A stretch of DNA of 64,000 bases from Candidatus Fraserbacteria bacterium (lineage in GTDB: Bacteria > Bipolaricaulota > Bipolaricaulia > RBG-16-55-9 > JAJCYT01): positions 1 to 64,000 of the forward strand of contig JAJCYT010000031.1 of assembly GCA_029262795.1 (NCBI GenBank), read 5' to 3'. The notes under the pieces are model-generated. The model worked only from the letters and a program-made list of their open reading frames with translations, was not told the origin of the DNA and did no database searches. Below, one piece after another: positions 8,663 to 18,075 of this stretch. Within the stretch, counting starts at the first letter, position 1, and every line of letters begins with the position of its first letter. The position numbers were made by a program, and so were the translations under genes.

Positions 8663-9715
8663 ATGTCTCAAACTGATTTTAAGATTGAAAGTTTTGTACC
8701 CACCGAAACTTCGGATGAGTTATGGACGAATTTCTTTGAATTCAATGATGCCATGCATTATGAAACCTCACCCGACCCTGATGATCCGCCAATGGCGCAT
8801 CAGGTCTCCAGGCGCTTTATGGAAGATCCCAGTCCCTATCGGGAGCCTCATCGTTGGCTGGCATTTAACAATGTCGGCAAAGTCATTGCCTATTGCCAAG
8901 TAAACTTTGTGACAGAAAAAGCTCCCAATTACGAAGCCACCAAACACACTTGTGATGTGGTGTTGAAAGTTTCAAAATCACATCGCAGGCAAGGTCTTGG
9001 CTCCAAACTGTTGGGCATGGCAACCACCATCGCCATGAAAAAAAATTGTACGAGCCTCCATACATTTACCTCACACGAAACTGGGAAAGTTTTTCTCGGC
9101 GCTTTGGAAGGTGAAGTGGCTATTGAAGCGGCGGAAAATCGCCTCAAAATGGCAGAAGTGGATTGGGACATGATTGAGGCTTGGGACAAAGAAGGTCCAG
9201 AACGTGCACCTGATGTAAAACTCGAAACATTTGAAGATGTACCTGAAGAATATATTGAGCCTTATTGTGAAATCTACACAGATTTGATGAATCAACAACC
9301 TTTGGGCGAATTGGATTTTGAAGAAAAAACCACGCCCGAAAAACGTCGTGTTCAGGAAAAAGAAACGCGAGACAAAGGGTGCCAATGGTTCACCAGAATC
9401 ACACGAGAAGCCAATGGCGACATCAGTGGTACCACAGAAATTTTCTATATTCCCGAAGAGCCTCACAAGATGCACCAGATGTTGACGGGTGTGAATGAAA
9501 AATATCGAGGCAAAGGGCTTGGAAAATGGCTCAAAGCCAACATGCTGTTGCACATCCGAGATCAATATCCTGAGGTCAAAACCATCGTCACAGGCAATGC
9601 GGATTCCAACGCACCCATGTTGTCCATCAACGAACGGATGGGATTTAAGCGTTACTTGGGTGAAACGGTGTATAAATTTCAAATTAAAGATCTTTGTGAA
9701 AAACTGGGAGTTTAA
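8663..9715 (+). CDS. tandem-domain GNAT N-acetyltransferase
   Basis: 350 residues with two GNAT folds in one chain. The first has the acetyl-CoA loop signature HRRQGLGSKLL near residue 108, the second YRGKGLGKWLKANML near 281 followed by GNADSNAPMLSINERMGF. Both P-loop-like signatures (R/Q-x-x-G-x-G) look intact, so both halves could bind acetyl-CoA, though tandem GNATs often keep only one active site. GAGGGAG lies before the ATG. The substrate is unknown. It is third in the plus-strand run. Confidence 0.88.
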   Translation: MSQTDFKIESFVPTETSDELWTNFFEFNDAMHYETSPDPDDPPMAHQVSRRFMEDPSPYREPHRWLAFNNVGKVIAYCQVNFVTEKAPNYEATKHTCDVVLKVSKSHRRQGLGSKLLGMATTIAMKKNCTSLHTFTSHETGKVFLGALEGEVAIEAAENRLKMAEVDWDMIEAWDKEGPERAPDVKLETFEDVPEEYIEPYCEIYTDLMNQQPLGELDFEEKTTPEKRRVQEKETRDKGCQWFTRITREANGDISGTTEIFYIPEEPHKMHQMLTGVNEKYRGKGLGKWLKANMLLHIRDQYPEVKTIVTGNADSNAPMLSINERMGFKRYLGETVYKFQIKDLCEKLGV

Positions 9716-9724
9716 TGATTCATC

Positions 9725-10531
9725 ATGAATGAACTAAAAAACTTTCTAGACTTTGCTTTAGACTTAACCAAAGTCAGCGATGCTGAAATTTTGCCACGCT
9801 ATCAGAACACCAGTATCAGCACCAAGCCCGATGGCACAGAAGTGACTGAAGCCGATCAGGAAGCCGAACGAGTCATTCGAGAAAAGATTGAAGCGACGTA
9901 CCCTGGTCACTCTATTTTAGGTGAGGAACATGGTGTCAAAGAACAAACCGATTCGCCTTACCAATGGGTGATTGACCCGGTGGATGGTACTGCCTGGTTT
10001 ACCTTGGGCATGGCCACCTTCGGCACGCTGATTGCTTTGTTGGAACATGGCGAACCTATCTTAGGCGTGATTCACTTTCCCGTTCTAGAGGAAACTGTGT
10101 ATGCCAGCAAAGGCAACGGTTGTTGGTTCCAGCCTCGAAATGGCATGCTTAAACAAGTCAAGGTCGAGCCAATCAAGTCTCTGAAAGAGGCTGTGGCTTC
10201 AGCTTCTGGTCCGCATGGGTCAGACTTTTTTCTCGATGGCTGCCCCGTGGGCTACAACCTGACTGGCCTCATCAACGAAGCGCGTAAATTTAGATTTTGT
10301 ACCGATTGTTTACAGCACGCATTGGTGTGCCGTGGACGAGTGCATGTGGGGCTTGATCCTGTGATGAACCCTTGGGACTCTGCGGCCATCATCCCTTGTG
10401 TTGAAGAAGCGGGCGGCATTGTTTCCACAGCATCTGGTGTGCGTGAAAATGTGGCATTTAGTGGCAGTTTGCTCACCACTTCATCTCCTGAACTTCATGA
10501 AGAAGTGGTCAAGCTGCTTCAACCTCGGTGA
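9725..10531 (+). CDS. inositol monophosphatase-family phosphatase (HisN-like)
   Basis: 268 residues. Metal-site motifs of the family are present: EEHG near 64-67, IDPVDGTAWF near 83 (DPxDGT), and a C-terminal PWDSAAIIPCVEEAGG. The tryptophan-phenylalanine after DGT and the early segment TKPDGTEVTEADQEAE resemble HisN-type histidinol-phosphate phosphatases rather than classical inositol monophosphatase. No other his gene lies nearby, so a general sugar-phosphatase role is also possible. Confidence 0.85.
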   Translation: MNELKNFLDFALDLTKVSDAEILPRYQNTSISTKPDGTEVTEADQEAERVIREKIEATYPGHSILGEEHGVKEQTDSPYQWVIDPVDGTAWFTLGMATFGTLIALLEHGEPILGVIHFPVLEETVYASKGNGCWFQPRNGMLKQVKVEPIKSLKEAVASASGPHGSDFFLDGCPVGYNLTGLINEARKFRFCTDCLQHALVCRGRVHVGLDPVMNPWDSAAIIPCVEEAGGIVSTASGVRENVAFSGSLLTTSSPELHEEVVKLLQPR

Positions 10532-10551
10532 TGGCCCTCTAAAGAGATAAT

Positions 10552-11805
10552 ATGGTTGAATTATTACAAGATTGGTTCATCAACATTGGTCTAAATACTT
10601 TCTTTGCAGATATGTTGACCAAGACGCTGCTTTCCATCCTGGTCATCCTCCTTAGTTTTGTGTCTGTATTTATCGTTCAGCGCTTGATTCTGAAAATTGT
10701 CGAGCGTGTGGTCGAAAAAACCAAAACACATTGGGATGACATTTTTGTCGAAGAAAAAGTCTTTAGTCGTCTGTCTTATCTCGTTCCTGGCATCATCATC
10801 AACTCCATGTTGCCTGTAATCTATGAGGGTGATCCTACCAGCATTGCCTTCATCGACGGCATAGCTTCTATTTACATGATTGTGGTGTCTATGTTGGTGG
10901 TTGACGCACTCCTCAATGCTGTGCTGGCCATTTATCGAACTTACGAAGTGTCGCGCCGCATCCCTATTAAAAGTTTTATTCAGGTCGCCAAAGTGGTGGT
11001 CACCTTCATTGGTGCCATTCTCATTATTTCGGTATTGATTGGCCAATCGCCTGTGGTCCTTGTCGCAGGACTGGGCGCTTTAAGTGCAGTTTTACTATTG
11101 GTGTTCCAACAACCCATTTTGGGCTTTGTCGCAGGGATTCAACTCAGTGCGAACAAGATGATTTCACGCGGTGATTGGATCGAGATGCCCAAATACCATG
11201 CCGATGGCGATGTGCTTGATGTGACTTTAACCACGGTGAAGGTGCAAAATTGGGACAAAACTATTTCCTACATCCCATCTTCCGCATTTTTACAGGATAC
11301 ATTCCGAAACTGGCGCGGGATGAGCGAATCCGGCGGACGCCGCATCAAACGTTCCGTCAACATGGACATGAACAGCATCAAGTTTTGCACACAGGAAATG
11401 TTGGATAAATTTTTGAAAATTCAATACATCAGTGAATATCTCGAGCATAAACAACAAGAATTAGATGAATACAATCAGGCCAATAATGCAGACACATCCA
11501 CCTTGGTTAATGGGCGACATCTGACCAACGTCGGCACGTTTCGCGCTTATGTGGTTGCTTATCTCAAAAACCATCCGATGATCCACAAAGACATGACCTT
11601 TTTGGTCCGTCAACTTCCGCCTAGTGAACATGGCCTGCCCATCGAGATTTATGTGTTCAGCAAAGATCAGGTGTGGGCCAACTATGAAGGCATTCAAGCT
11701 GACATTTTCGACCACATTCTGGCTGTAATTCCAGAATTCGAGCTAAGAGTTTTCCAAAATCCAACCGGACAGGATTTTCAATCCATGTTCAGAAATGAGC
11801 ATTGA
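10552..11805 (+). CDS. mechanosensitive ion channel, YbdG type (MscS superfamily)
   Basis: 417 residues, the size of E. coli YbdG (415). The first half holds about five membrane segments. The pore-lining helix region VLVAGLGALSAVLLLVFQQP leads into FVAGIQLSANKMISRGDWIEM and DVTLTTVKVQNWDKTISYIP. The stretch NWRGMSESGGRRIKRS is characteristic of the YbdG branch. It would act in the inner membrane as an osmotic-downshock release valve. Its C-terminal cytoplasmic domain is longer than in MscS, as expected for YbdG. Confidence 0.93.
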   Translation: MVELLQDWFINIGLNTFFADMLTKTLLSILVILLSFVSVFIVQRLILKIVERVVEKTKTHWDDIFVEEKVFSRLSYLVPGIIINSMLPVIYEGDPTSIAFIDGIASIYMIVVSMLVVDALLNAVLAIYRTYEVSRRIPIKSFIQVAKVVVTFIGAILIISVLIGQSPVVLVAGLGALSAVLLLVFQQPILGFVAGIQLSANKMISRGDWIEMPKYHADGDVLDVTLTTVKVQNWDKTISYIPSSAFLQDTFRNWRGMSESGGRRIKRSVNMDMNSIKFCTQEMLDKFLKIQYISEYLEHKQQELDEYNQANNADTSTLVNGRHLTNVGTFRAYVVAYLKNHPMIHKDMTFLVRQLPPSEHGLPIEIYVFSKDQVWANYEGIQADIFDHILAVIPEFELRVFQNPTGQDFQSMFRNEH

Positions 11806-11807
11806 GC

Positions 11808-12326
11808 ATGTCTAAAGTCATTCTTGAAACCGAACGATTATTAATGCGAGAATTTAACGCAGGCGATGAAGACGATTTACTGAGACTCAATGGTGATCCG
11901 GATGTGATGCGTTACGTTGGCCCTGGACAGGTACAGACTCGCGAGCAAGTCCAAGCCGGGTTAGGACGTTTGGCCAAACTTTACCAGGATCATCCTGGTT
12001 ATGGTTCATGGGCCACCTTCGACAAAGCGTTGGATGAGTTTGTCGGTGCATGTTTACTCGTTCCTTATCCAGAAGCAAATGAAGTCGAAGTTGGCTACCG
12101 TTTCTTCAAAGACCATTGGGGCAAAGGCTACGCCACCGAGGGCACAAAAGCATTGATTCAGTATGGTTTTAAAGAGTTGGGGTTGAATCGCATCATCGCT
12201 ATTGCCTATCCCGAAAACAAAGCCTCTATTCGCGTAATGCAAAAATGCGACATGAAAGATGAAGGCATCATCCACAACGATCAACTGGATATTGATGTGG
12301 TTTATTACACCATCGATGCTGAGTAA
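11808..12326 (+). CDS. GNAT N-acetyltransferase, RimJ/RimL-like
   Basis: About 172 residues. It starts with the family opening LETERLLMREF, has the acetyl-CoA signature HWGKGYATEGTKAL and the later GLNRIIAIAYPENKASIRVMQK, all typical of RimJ/RimL-type acetyltransferases (Acetyltransf_3). The ATG at 11808 is preferred; an in-frame TTG at 11802 overlaps the stop of the channel gene and would give two more residues. No strong Shine-Dalgarno, suggesting coupling. Acceptor unknown. Confidence 0.88.
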   Translation: MSKVILETERLLMREFNAGDEDDLLRLNGDPDVMRYVGPGQVQTREQVQAGLGRLAKLYQDHPGYGSWATFDKALDEFVGACLLVPYPEANEVEVGYRFFKDHWGKGYATEGTKALIQYGFKELGLNRIIAIAYPENKASIRVMQKCDMKDEGIIHNDQLDIDVVYYTIDAE

Positions 12327-12335
12327 GGAAAGCTC

Positions 12336-12770
12336 ATGACCAACGAAGCTCATTTTCGCAAACTGGAAAACATGTATCACAATGCCCTTTGCAACGCTTA
12401 TTATGAGCCAAAAATGAGCATCAGTGAGGGTGAAACAGAAGTCATCATTCCCATTAAACCAGAGTTTTTTCACGCTGCCGGCGCCACACATGGATCGGTT
12501 TATTTCAAGGCGATGGATGACTCGGCCTTTTTTGCTGTCAGTTCGTTGGTTGAAGATGTGTTTGTGCTGACATCCACATTCAATATTTATCTGACCCGCC
12601 CAATCAACTCAGGCAACATGAGGGCTGCTGGAAAAGTGGTGAGCCAAACCCGAACCCAATTCATCGCTGAATCTGTTGTGTATAACGATGAAGATAAAGA
12701 AATTGCCAGAGGCAGTGGCATATTTGTCAAAAGCAAGTTTCCGCTGAGTGAAGACCTCGGCTATCGCTAA
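12336..12770 (+). CDS. hotdog-fold thioesterase, PaaI-like
   Basis: 144 residues. The hotdog core includes FHAAGATHGSVYFKAMDDSAFFAVSS, matching the HxxGxxHG...D region of PaaI/YbgC-type acyl-CoA thioesterases, followed by strands SGNMRAAGKVVSQTRTQF and VVYNDEDKEIARGSGIF. AAGGAAAG precedes the ATG. It probably hydrolyses short or aromatic acyl-CoA esters. It sits 10 bp from the next gene in the run. Confidence 0.85.
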   Translation: MTNEAHFRKLENMYHNALCNAYYEPKMSISEGETEVIIPIKPEFFHAAGATHGSVYFKAMDDSAFFAVSSLVEDVFVLTSTFNIYLTRPINSGNMRAAGKVVSQTRTQFIAESVVYNDEDKEIARGSGIFVKSKFPLSEDLGYR

Positions 12771-12780
12771 AGGAGCCTGT

Positions 12781-13386
12781 GTGACCTGGATCAAAACCGT
12801 TGAATACGATGAATCAGATGGAAAACTACGCACTCTGTATGATCGCGTGAAAGGGCCAGACAACAACGTGGACAACATCATGATGGCCCATAGCCTGCGT
12901 CCACACACCATGGAAGGTCACATGGCCATTTACAAAAATGTGATTCATCATTCATCGAATAAAGTACCCAAACATATATTAGAAACTCTAGGTGTTTACG
13001 TCAGCATGCTCAATGGCTGTGACTATTGCGTACTTCATCATTTCAATGGGTTAAAGAGACTGCTTCAGGATGATGATCGATCACAAGCTATCTGGGATGC
13101 CTTCAACAAAAACTCCTTTGAAGATACGTTTGATGCCAAAGACCAAGCACTTTTAAACTATGCTAAGCGGCTCACACAAACGCCTCAAACAATGGAAGAA
13201 TCAGACATTCAATCTCTACGGAATGTTGGTTTGGATGACGGCGAAATTCTTGAAATCAACCAAGTGGTCAGCTATTTTTCATACGCCAATCGAACGGTGT
13301 TGGGCCTTGGGATCAATACCGATGGTGATATTCTCGGTCTGTCTCCGAATAACATGGATGATTCTGATAATTGGTCGCATCAATGA
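12781..13386 (+). CDS. AhpD-like carboxymuconolactone decarboxylase-family protein (peroxidase-related)
   Basis: 201 residues from GTG 12781, which follows AAAGGAG by about 5 nt; an upstream in-frame GTG at 12748 lies within the thioesterase gene and has no such site. The redox motif is C80-D-Y-C83 followed by H87, matching the E-x-C-x-x-C-x3-H pattern of AhpD. The layout fits peroxidase-related enzymes of this family, which act in thiol peroxidase cycles. Last gene of the plus-strand run; its stop is 4 bp from the convergent stop of the 13391-14764 gene. Confidence 0.87.
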   Translation: MTWIKTVEYDESDGKLRTLYDRVKGPDNNVDNIMMAHSLRPHTMEGHMAIYKNVIHHSSNKVPKHILETLGVYVSMLNGCDYCVLHHFNGLKRLLQDDDRSQAIWDAFNKNSFEDTFDAKDQALLNYAKRLTQTPQTMEESDIQSLRNVGLDDGEILEINQVVSYFSYANRTVLGLGINTDGDILGLSPNNMDDSDNWSHQ

Positions 13387-13390
13387 GTGA

Positions 13391-14764
13391 TTAAAACAAA
13401 ATCCCGACAGTCACCAACGCATCTGTTATCCCACTGGGACGGAAGCCAAAGTCTGTACCAAAAGTGAACAATCCAATTTGTGAATAAAGTCGAAACCCTG
13501 TTCGCTCCCAATCAAAGCCATTTTCGTTATTGGGACCAAATCGACTGTCACTCCCCACGGTGAGCAACCCGCGAGTGAACCCGAAGGATAGAATTAATCC
13601 ACTGAACCCTTGTAGATCAGCTTCAAGTCGCAATTGCAGATCAATCAGGTTTCCTTCAGGGTTGAGTAGGAAATTAAAAATTCCAACTGCAGAGTCCAAC
13701 TCGGAATCTGCACCTAGGTCATGGAGAATGATGGTGACATTGTCCGAGATCAGTTGACCGATAAGCGCATTGGGTCCATCTTGATCGACATCAATTGTCA
13801 CCATTACATTGGCCAACTCTGCAACACTATAACTGGCTGTGACCATGGCAGAGAAATTCTGTGGCGGTTGAACTTCGGTATGAATGTCCAACGTTAAATC
13901 TCCTGCTTCGAGACCAGTAATCCACAATTTTTGCGATTCAAACAAAAAATCGCTACCACCGCCTTCAACAACCACACCGAGTAACAACGACGCGCACTGT
14001 TTGGTGACTTCATAATCCCATTGACGTTTTTTGATGTGATGGGTGTTTTTGGCACAAATGGCCGTTTCGCTCTCTACATTGACACCACTGACTGTTTGGC
14101 CGCTGATGGTTAACACACCGCCAATGCCGTAAGTGGGCGTTTGATCATCGAATTCACCATTGACTTCGTAGACGTGATAAACGACATCACCATTGAAGTG
14201 ATCATGTTCATGATCATCCCCACTGCGAATGTCGGGAAAATCCACATCCTCAAATAAAAACAAAGTGCTTAGACTAAGCCCTGCGATGTTGATTTCAACT
14301 TCGGTTCGCTTTTGTACAAAAGCCACAGCATTGAGATCGGCCACATCGTCACCGTCGACATCGCCAACAGGAATGAGAAATCGACCTGGGCAAACGCCAC
14401 TTATTTGACCATCCGGCCCATTGCCTGCCGGCTCAGAAAAATTGAGACACGCAAAAGGGATGGCAAAAATATTGACATCCCTCAATGTTAAAGCCCCTAA
14501 ATTTACTGCTGCTTTGAGAATGGAAAACTCCAAGCCTGTCACCCCAAAGCCAATATCAGCTCCTGTGGTGATGCCACTGAACACACTGTTGAACTGCAAA
14601 TTGGACATGATGTCGAATAAAAACGTAACAGCTTCTGTTTGTGTGCCTTCAGGCGTGAGCATGATGTCCAGATTAAAACTACCAGTGACATCGGCTTGAA
14701 CAGAAATAGACAGGCTAAATACAAATAAGATCGTGGTGCAGACAACAGCGATGTGGTTCAACAT
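13391..14764 (-). CDS. secreted beta-rich protein of the DVTGSFDLDI family, divergent paralogue
   Basis: 457 residues. A signal peptide (about 1-24, ending SVQA) is followed by DVTGSFNLDIMLTPEGTQTEAV, near-identical in layout to the protein at 544-1947. Shared landmarks are the two cysteine pairs, DDHEHDHFN, DDQTPTYG and the phrase LTISGQTVSGV. The C-terminal third is more diverged and ends VTVGILF. Overall identity is clearly lower than between the tandem copies at the window start, so this is an older duplicate. No recognised domain. Convergent with the AhpD-like gene. Confidence 0.8.
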   Translation of the reverse strand: MLNHIAVVCTTILFVFSLSISVQADVTGSFNLDIMLTPEGTQTEAVTFLFDIMSNLQFNSVFSGITTGADIGFGVTGLEFSILKAAVNLGALTLRDVNIFAIPFACLNFSEPAGNGPDGQISGVCPGRFLIPVGDVDGDDVADLNAVAFVQKRTEVEINIAGLSLSTLFLFEDVDFPDIRSGDDHEHDHFNGDVVYHVYEVNGEFDDQTPTYGIGGVLTISGQTVSGVNVESETAICAKNTHHIKKRQWDYEVTKQCASLLLGVVVEGGGSDFLFESQKLWITGLEAGDLTLDIHTEVQPPQNFSAMVTASYSVAELANVMVTIDVDQDGPNALIGQLISDNVTIILHDLGADSELDSAVGIFNFLLNPEGNLIDLQLRLEADLQGFSGLILSFGFTRGLLTVGSDSRFGPNNENGFDWERTGFRLYSQIGLFTFGTDFGFRPSGITDALVTVGILF

Positions 14765-14873
14765 ATCAGAGACTCTCCCTCTCTATTTTGCTGATGATCG
14801 CCGGGGTAGGTTTATTTTAGCACAAGGTGTATGAAAATTTAAAGTTTTTCGCGTTTACACCAAACATCGATTA

Positions 14874-15782
14874 TTAAAACAACGCTTCCACAAATTCTTC
14901 AGCCACGAATGGTTGTAAATCTTCTGCTTTTTCACCAATGCCGATAAATTTGATGGGCACTTGCAATTTGGATGTCACAGCAAGGATGGAACCACCTTTG
15001 GCTGTAGAGTCAAACTTGGTCATCACCAGTCCGGTTAAAGGGACAGATTCATTAAAGTTGACAGCTTGGGACAAAGCGTTTTGCCCTGTGTTTGTATCCA
15101 GAGTGAGCAAGCGCTCATCGGCAGGTCGACCCAGACGATTTTCGATGACGCGATTAATTTTTCTTAATTCTTCCATCAGGTTGTATTTGGTTTGCAAACG
15201 GCCAGCCGTATCAATCAGAACAATGCCGCCCTTTTTCTCTGCATGATCGATTGCATCGAAAGCCACGGCACTGGGGTCAGCGCCGTGTTGATGGCGCACA
15301 AAATCCACTTTGAGTCGTTGTGACCAGATTTCGAGCTGCTCAATTGCTGCAGCACGAAAAGTGTCTCCTGCCGCAAGCGTGATTGGCCCCACGCCTTGTT
15401 CTTTGAGATGTTGGGCCAGCTTGGCAATGGTGGTGGTTTTGCCTGCGCCATTGACGCCAAGCATCAAAAGGACGGTGAGTCCATCTGGATTGAGGTTGAG
15501 TGTGCCTTCAAGCGGCTTGAGTTGCTCTGCGATGATGGTTCTGAATAATGGCAGCAATTCAGCAGGGTCTTCTATCTTTTCTTTTTTTGCTCGAACCTTG
15601 AGTGTATCAATCAGCGCCATGGTGGTGTCCATGCCTACATCACCCAAAATTAAGACTTCTTCGAGCTCTTCCAACAGATCGTCGTCAATCTTCTGATGCC
15701 TGCCGACTACTTTTTCAAAATTATTGACCAGTTGTTCTTTGGTTTTACTTAATCCAGATTTCAGTCGTTTAAACCAACTCAT
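14874..15782 (-). CDS. ftsY: signal recognition particle receptor FtsY
   Basis: 302 residues from the ATG at 15782 (MSWFKRLKSGL), preceded by GAGGTG; the open frame extends further upstream without support. FtsY is the membrane-associated SRP receptor GTPase that docks ribosomes carrying nascent membrane proteins. Helical N domain about 10-90, then the G domain with GVNGAGKTTTIAKLA, DTFRAAAIEQL, DTAGRLQTKYNLMEEL, TKFDSTAKGG and GIGEKAEDLQPF. It is a short form with a minimal acidic N-terminal region. Divergent from the aminotransferase. Confidence 0.96.
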   Translation of the reverse strand: MSWFKRLKSGLSKTKEQLVNNFEKVVGRHQKIDDDLLEELEEVLILGDVGMDTTMALIDTLKVRAKKEKIEDPAELLPLFRTIIAEQLKPLEGTLNLNPDGLTVLLMLGVNGAGKTTTIAKLAQHLKEQGVGPITLAAGDTFRAAAIEQLEIWSQRLKVDFVRHQHGADPSAVAFDAIDHAEKKGGIVLIDTAGRLQTKYNLMEELRKINRVIENRLGRPADERLLTLDTNTGQNALSQAVNFNESVPLTGLVMTKFDSTAKGGSILAVTSKLQVPIKFIGIGEKAEDLQPFVAEEFVEALF

Positions 15783-15919
15783 GCTCACACCTCGTTTGGG
15801 GCAAAATCTTTCTATGTTTAACCGCTGAACGATCCAATCGCAATGCAATTGGACAATTGTGCTTGTCAACAAGGGGCAATGGAAGTAAAGTAAGCGACCA
15901 AAATTTTGAAGGAGGCCCC

Positions 15920-17149
15920 ATGTTTTCTTTGTCGAAGCGCGCGAAGCTGCTGCCAGTATCCCCAATCCGTCGTCTTGCCCCTCTGGCCACCGCCGCCGCG
16001 CGCGCGGGCAAGACCGTCTACTACCTGAATATCGGTCAACCTGACATCGAAACGTTTCCAGCCTTCATGCGCGGGGCCGCCAAGGTGCCAAAAATTGTGG
16101 CTTACAGTCCTTCTCAGGGGATCAGCGAGGCCCGCTTGGCCTGGTCCAATTATTACAAGCGCCACAACATCAATTTCACACCACAACAAATCACGGTGAC
16201 CACAGGCGCAAGTGAAGCGCTTTCATTTGCCATGCTGAGCTTGTGTGATCCAGGTGATGAGATTTTGATTCCTGAGCCGTTTTACGCCATCTACAAAAGC
16301 TATGCCACCATCAACGATGCGGTGGTCAAGCCGATCACGACCTATGCTGAAGAAGGATTTCATATTCCCAGCAAGGAAGCCATCGAATCTCAAATCACAC
16401 CACGTACCAAAGCAATGTTAATTTGTAATCCCAGCAACCCGACAGGCACGGTCTACACATTGGAAGAAATGAAATGGTTCCGCGATGTGGCTGTCAAACA
16501 CGGCTTGTTTTTGATTGCCGATGAAGTTTATCGAGAGTTTGTCTATGACGGGCGCGAATATTTCAGCCTGTTCCATCTGGATGGCATCGAAGAGTGTGCC
16601 ATCATGGTGGATAGCATTTCCAAGCGTTTTTCTGCTTGTGGTGCGCGTATTGGCTGCGTGGCCAGTTACAATCCAGACATCATCGACGTGTTCACCAAAT
16701 ACGGTCAGGCGCGGCTCAGTCCGCCAGCCATGAGTGAATATGGACTGGTTGAAGTACTCAACGATCCTCAAACTGATGTTGAGCTAGATAATATGGTCGC
16801 CCGCTTCAAAGCCAGACGCGATGTGCTTTACGAAGGTTTGAAGGACATTCCTGGTGTGCTTTGCCATAAGCCCAGAGGTGCATTCTATGTGGTTGCCAAA
16901 TTGCCTGTGGAGAGCAGCGAGGATTTTTGCTCCTGGATTTTGTCTGACTTCGATCTGGATGGTCAAACGGTGATGATGGCGCCGGCTGCAGACTTTTACG
17001 CCACCTCTGGGTTGGGTAAAGATGAAGTTCGCATTGCCTATGTGCTTAACCGAGATGACTTGAAAAAATCTCTCCAAGTGCTCAAAGCAGCGTTGGAAGC
17101 CTATCCAGGCACAAAAGTGCAGACGGCTGTAAAATCTGAAGCATCGTGA
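15920..17149 (+). CDS. PLP-dependent aminotransferase, class I/II (AspC-like)
   Basis: 409 residues from the ATG at 15920, which follows GGAGG; the frame is open upstream but unsupported. Fold-type I signatures: YYLNIGQPDIETFP, CNPSNPTGTVY, IADEVYREF, and SISKRFSACGARIG with K235 as the probable PLP lysine. The closest style is aspartate or other pyridoxal-phosphate aminotransferases of the AspC group, but substrate cannot be assigned. The first 100 bases are clearly more GC-rich than the rest. The stop overlaps tlyA by 4 bp. Confidence 0.9.
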   Translation: MFSLSKRAKLLPVSPIRRLAPLATAAARAGKTVYYLNIGQPDIETFPAFMRGAAKVPKIVAYSPSQGISEARLAWSNYYKRHNINFTPQQITVTTGASEALSFAMLSLCDPGDEILIPEPFYAIYKSYATINDAVVKPITTYAEEGFHIPSKEAIESQITPRTKAMLICNPSNPTGTVYTLEEMKWFRDVAVKHGLFLIADEVYREFVYDGREYFSLFHLDGIEECAIMVDSISKRFSACGARIGCVASYNPDIIDVFTKYGQARLSPPAMSEYGLVEVLNDPQTDVELDNMVARFKARRDVLYEGLKDIPGVLCHKPRGAFYVVAKLPVESSEDFCSWILSDFDLDGQTVMMAPAADFYATSGLGKDEVRIAYVLNRDDLKKSLQVLKAALEAYPGTKVQTAVKSEAS

Positions 17150-17946
17150 GCAAAACCAGACTCGATCAATGGCTGTTTGAAAAAGGATATTGTGAAAGCC
17201 GAACACTTGCACAGCGTTATATCCAGGCTGGGCAAGTGTTCGTCAACGGCCAACTGATCGATAAGCCCGCCACCAAAATCAAAGAGACTGATCAAGTGAA
17301 TGTTAAAGCGCTTCCTCGCTATGTGAGTCGTGGTGGGGAAAAACTGGAAGGTGCGCTCAAAATTTTTTCCATCTCCATCGAAGGAAAAATCTGCCTGGAT
17401 GTCGGTGCATCTACGGGAGGATTCACCGATTGTTTACTTCAACACGGTGCAATCAAAGTTTATGCTGTAGATGTGGGCAAACATCAACTTCACCCCAAAC
17501 TCCGTGAAGATGATCGCGTGATTGTTCTCGAAGAACTTAACGCGCGTGAGTTAAGCAAAGATGATGTACCGGAGTTGGTGAAAATTGTCACGGCAGATGT
17601 ATCATTCATTTCGCTGGCAAAAGTGTTGCCGGCTGTGGTGCCTCTCATGAACGTTGACGCGGAAGCCATCACCTTAGTAAAACCACAGTTTGAGGCAGGC
17701 AAGGAACGTGTCGGACGCGGCGGTGTGGTCAAAGATCCTGAAGTGCATTTAGATGTTTTACAACAAATGTCCAAACAGGCCCAAGCGTTGGGCTTGTTCA
17801 TTTCAGATGCCACGTTTTCTCCAATTAAAGGACCAGCAGGCAATATAGAGTTTTTGTTTCATCTTCATAAAAAAAACATGGAAGTACACCTTGATCTTGA
17901 AATGGTTGTACATCAGGCTCACCAAACACTTTCACCAACCGCTTAA
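17146..17946 (+). CDS. tlyA: TlyA-family rRNA (cytidine-2'-O)-methyltransferase / hemolysin A
   Basis: 266 residues, starting at a GTG that overlaps the aminotransferase stop (GTGA). An S4 RNA-binding domain occupies about 1-60 (TRLDQWLFEKGYCESRTLAQ), then a Rossmann methyltransferase with the SAM motif LDVGASTGGFTDCLLQHGA, VYAVDVGKHQLH and LVKPQFEAGKERVGRGGVVKD. Family members 2'-O-methylate 16S and 23S rRNA; the hemolysin name is historical. Length is normal. Confidence 0.94.
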   Translation: MSKTRLDQWLFEKGYCESRTLAQRYIQAGQVFVNGQLIDKPATKIKETDQVNVKALPRYVSRGGEKLEGALKIFSISIEGKICLDVGASTGGFTDCLLQHGAIKVYAVDVGKHQLHPKLREDDRVIVLEELNARELSKDDVPELVKIVTADVSFISLAKVLPAVVPLMNVDAEAITLVKPQFEAGKERVGRGGVVKDPEVHLDVLQQMSKQAQALGLFISDATFSPIKGPAGNIEFLFHLHKKNMEVHLDLEMVVHQAHQTLSPTA

Positions 17947-18075
17947 AAGAAATCTCTTTGGCTTTGATGTTGACCAAAAATGACTTCCTAGCCATGGTCT
18001 CCTCACACAGCTTGCCATACAATAAAATTGGGTTCTTAGGTGAGGTGTACACAGCACTCAATAGGAGGCATTTTT

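Noticed and set aside
9071..9682. 203-codon minus-strand frame, Phe- and His-rich
   Set aside because: Shadow of the tandem GNAT gene, with biased composition caused by the sense codons.
17825..18061. 78-codon minus-strand frame containing MARKSFLVNIKAKEISF
   Set aside because: Most of it is antisense to the end of tlyA, no ribosome site precedes it and no family is recognisable.
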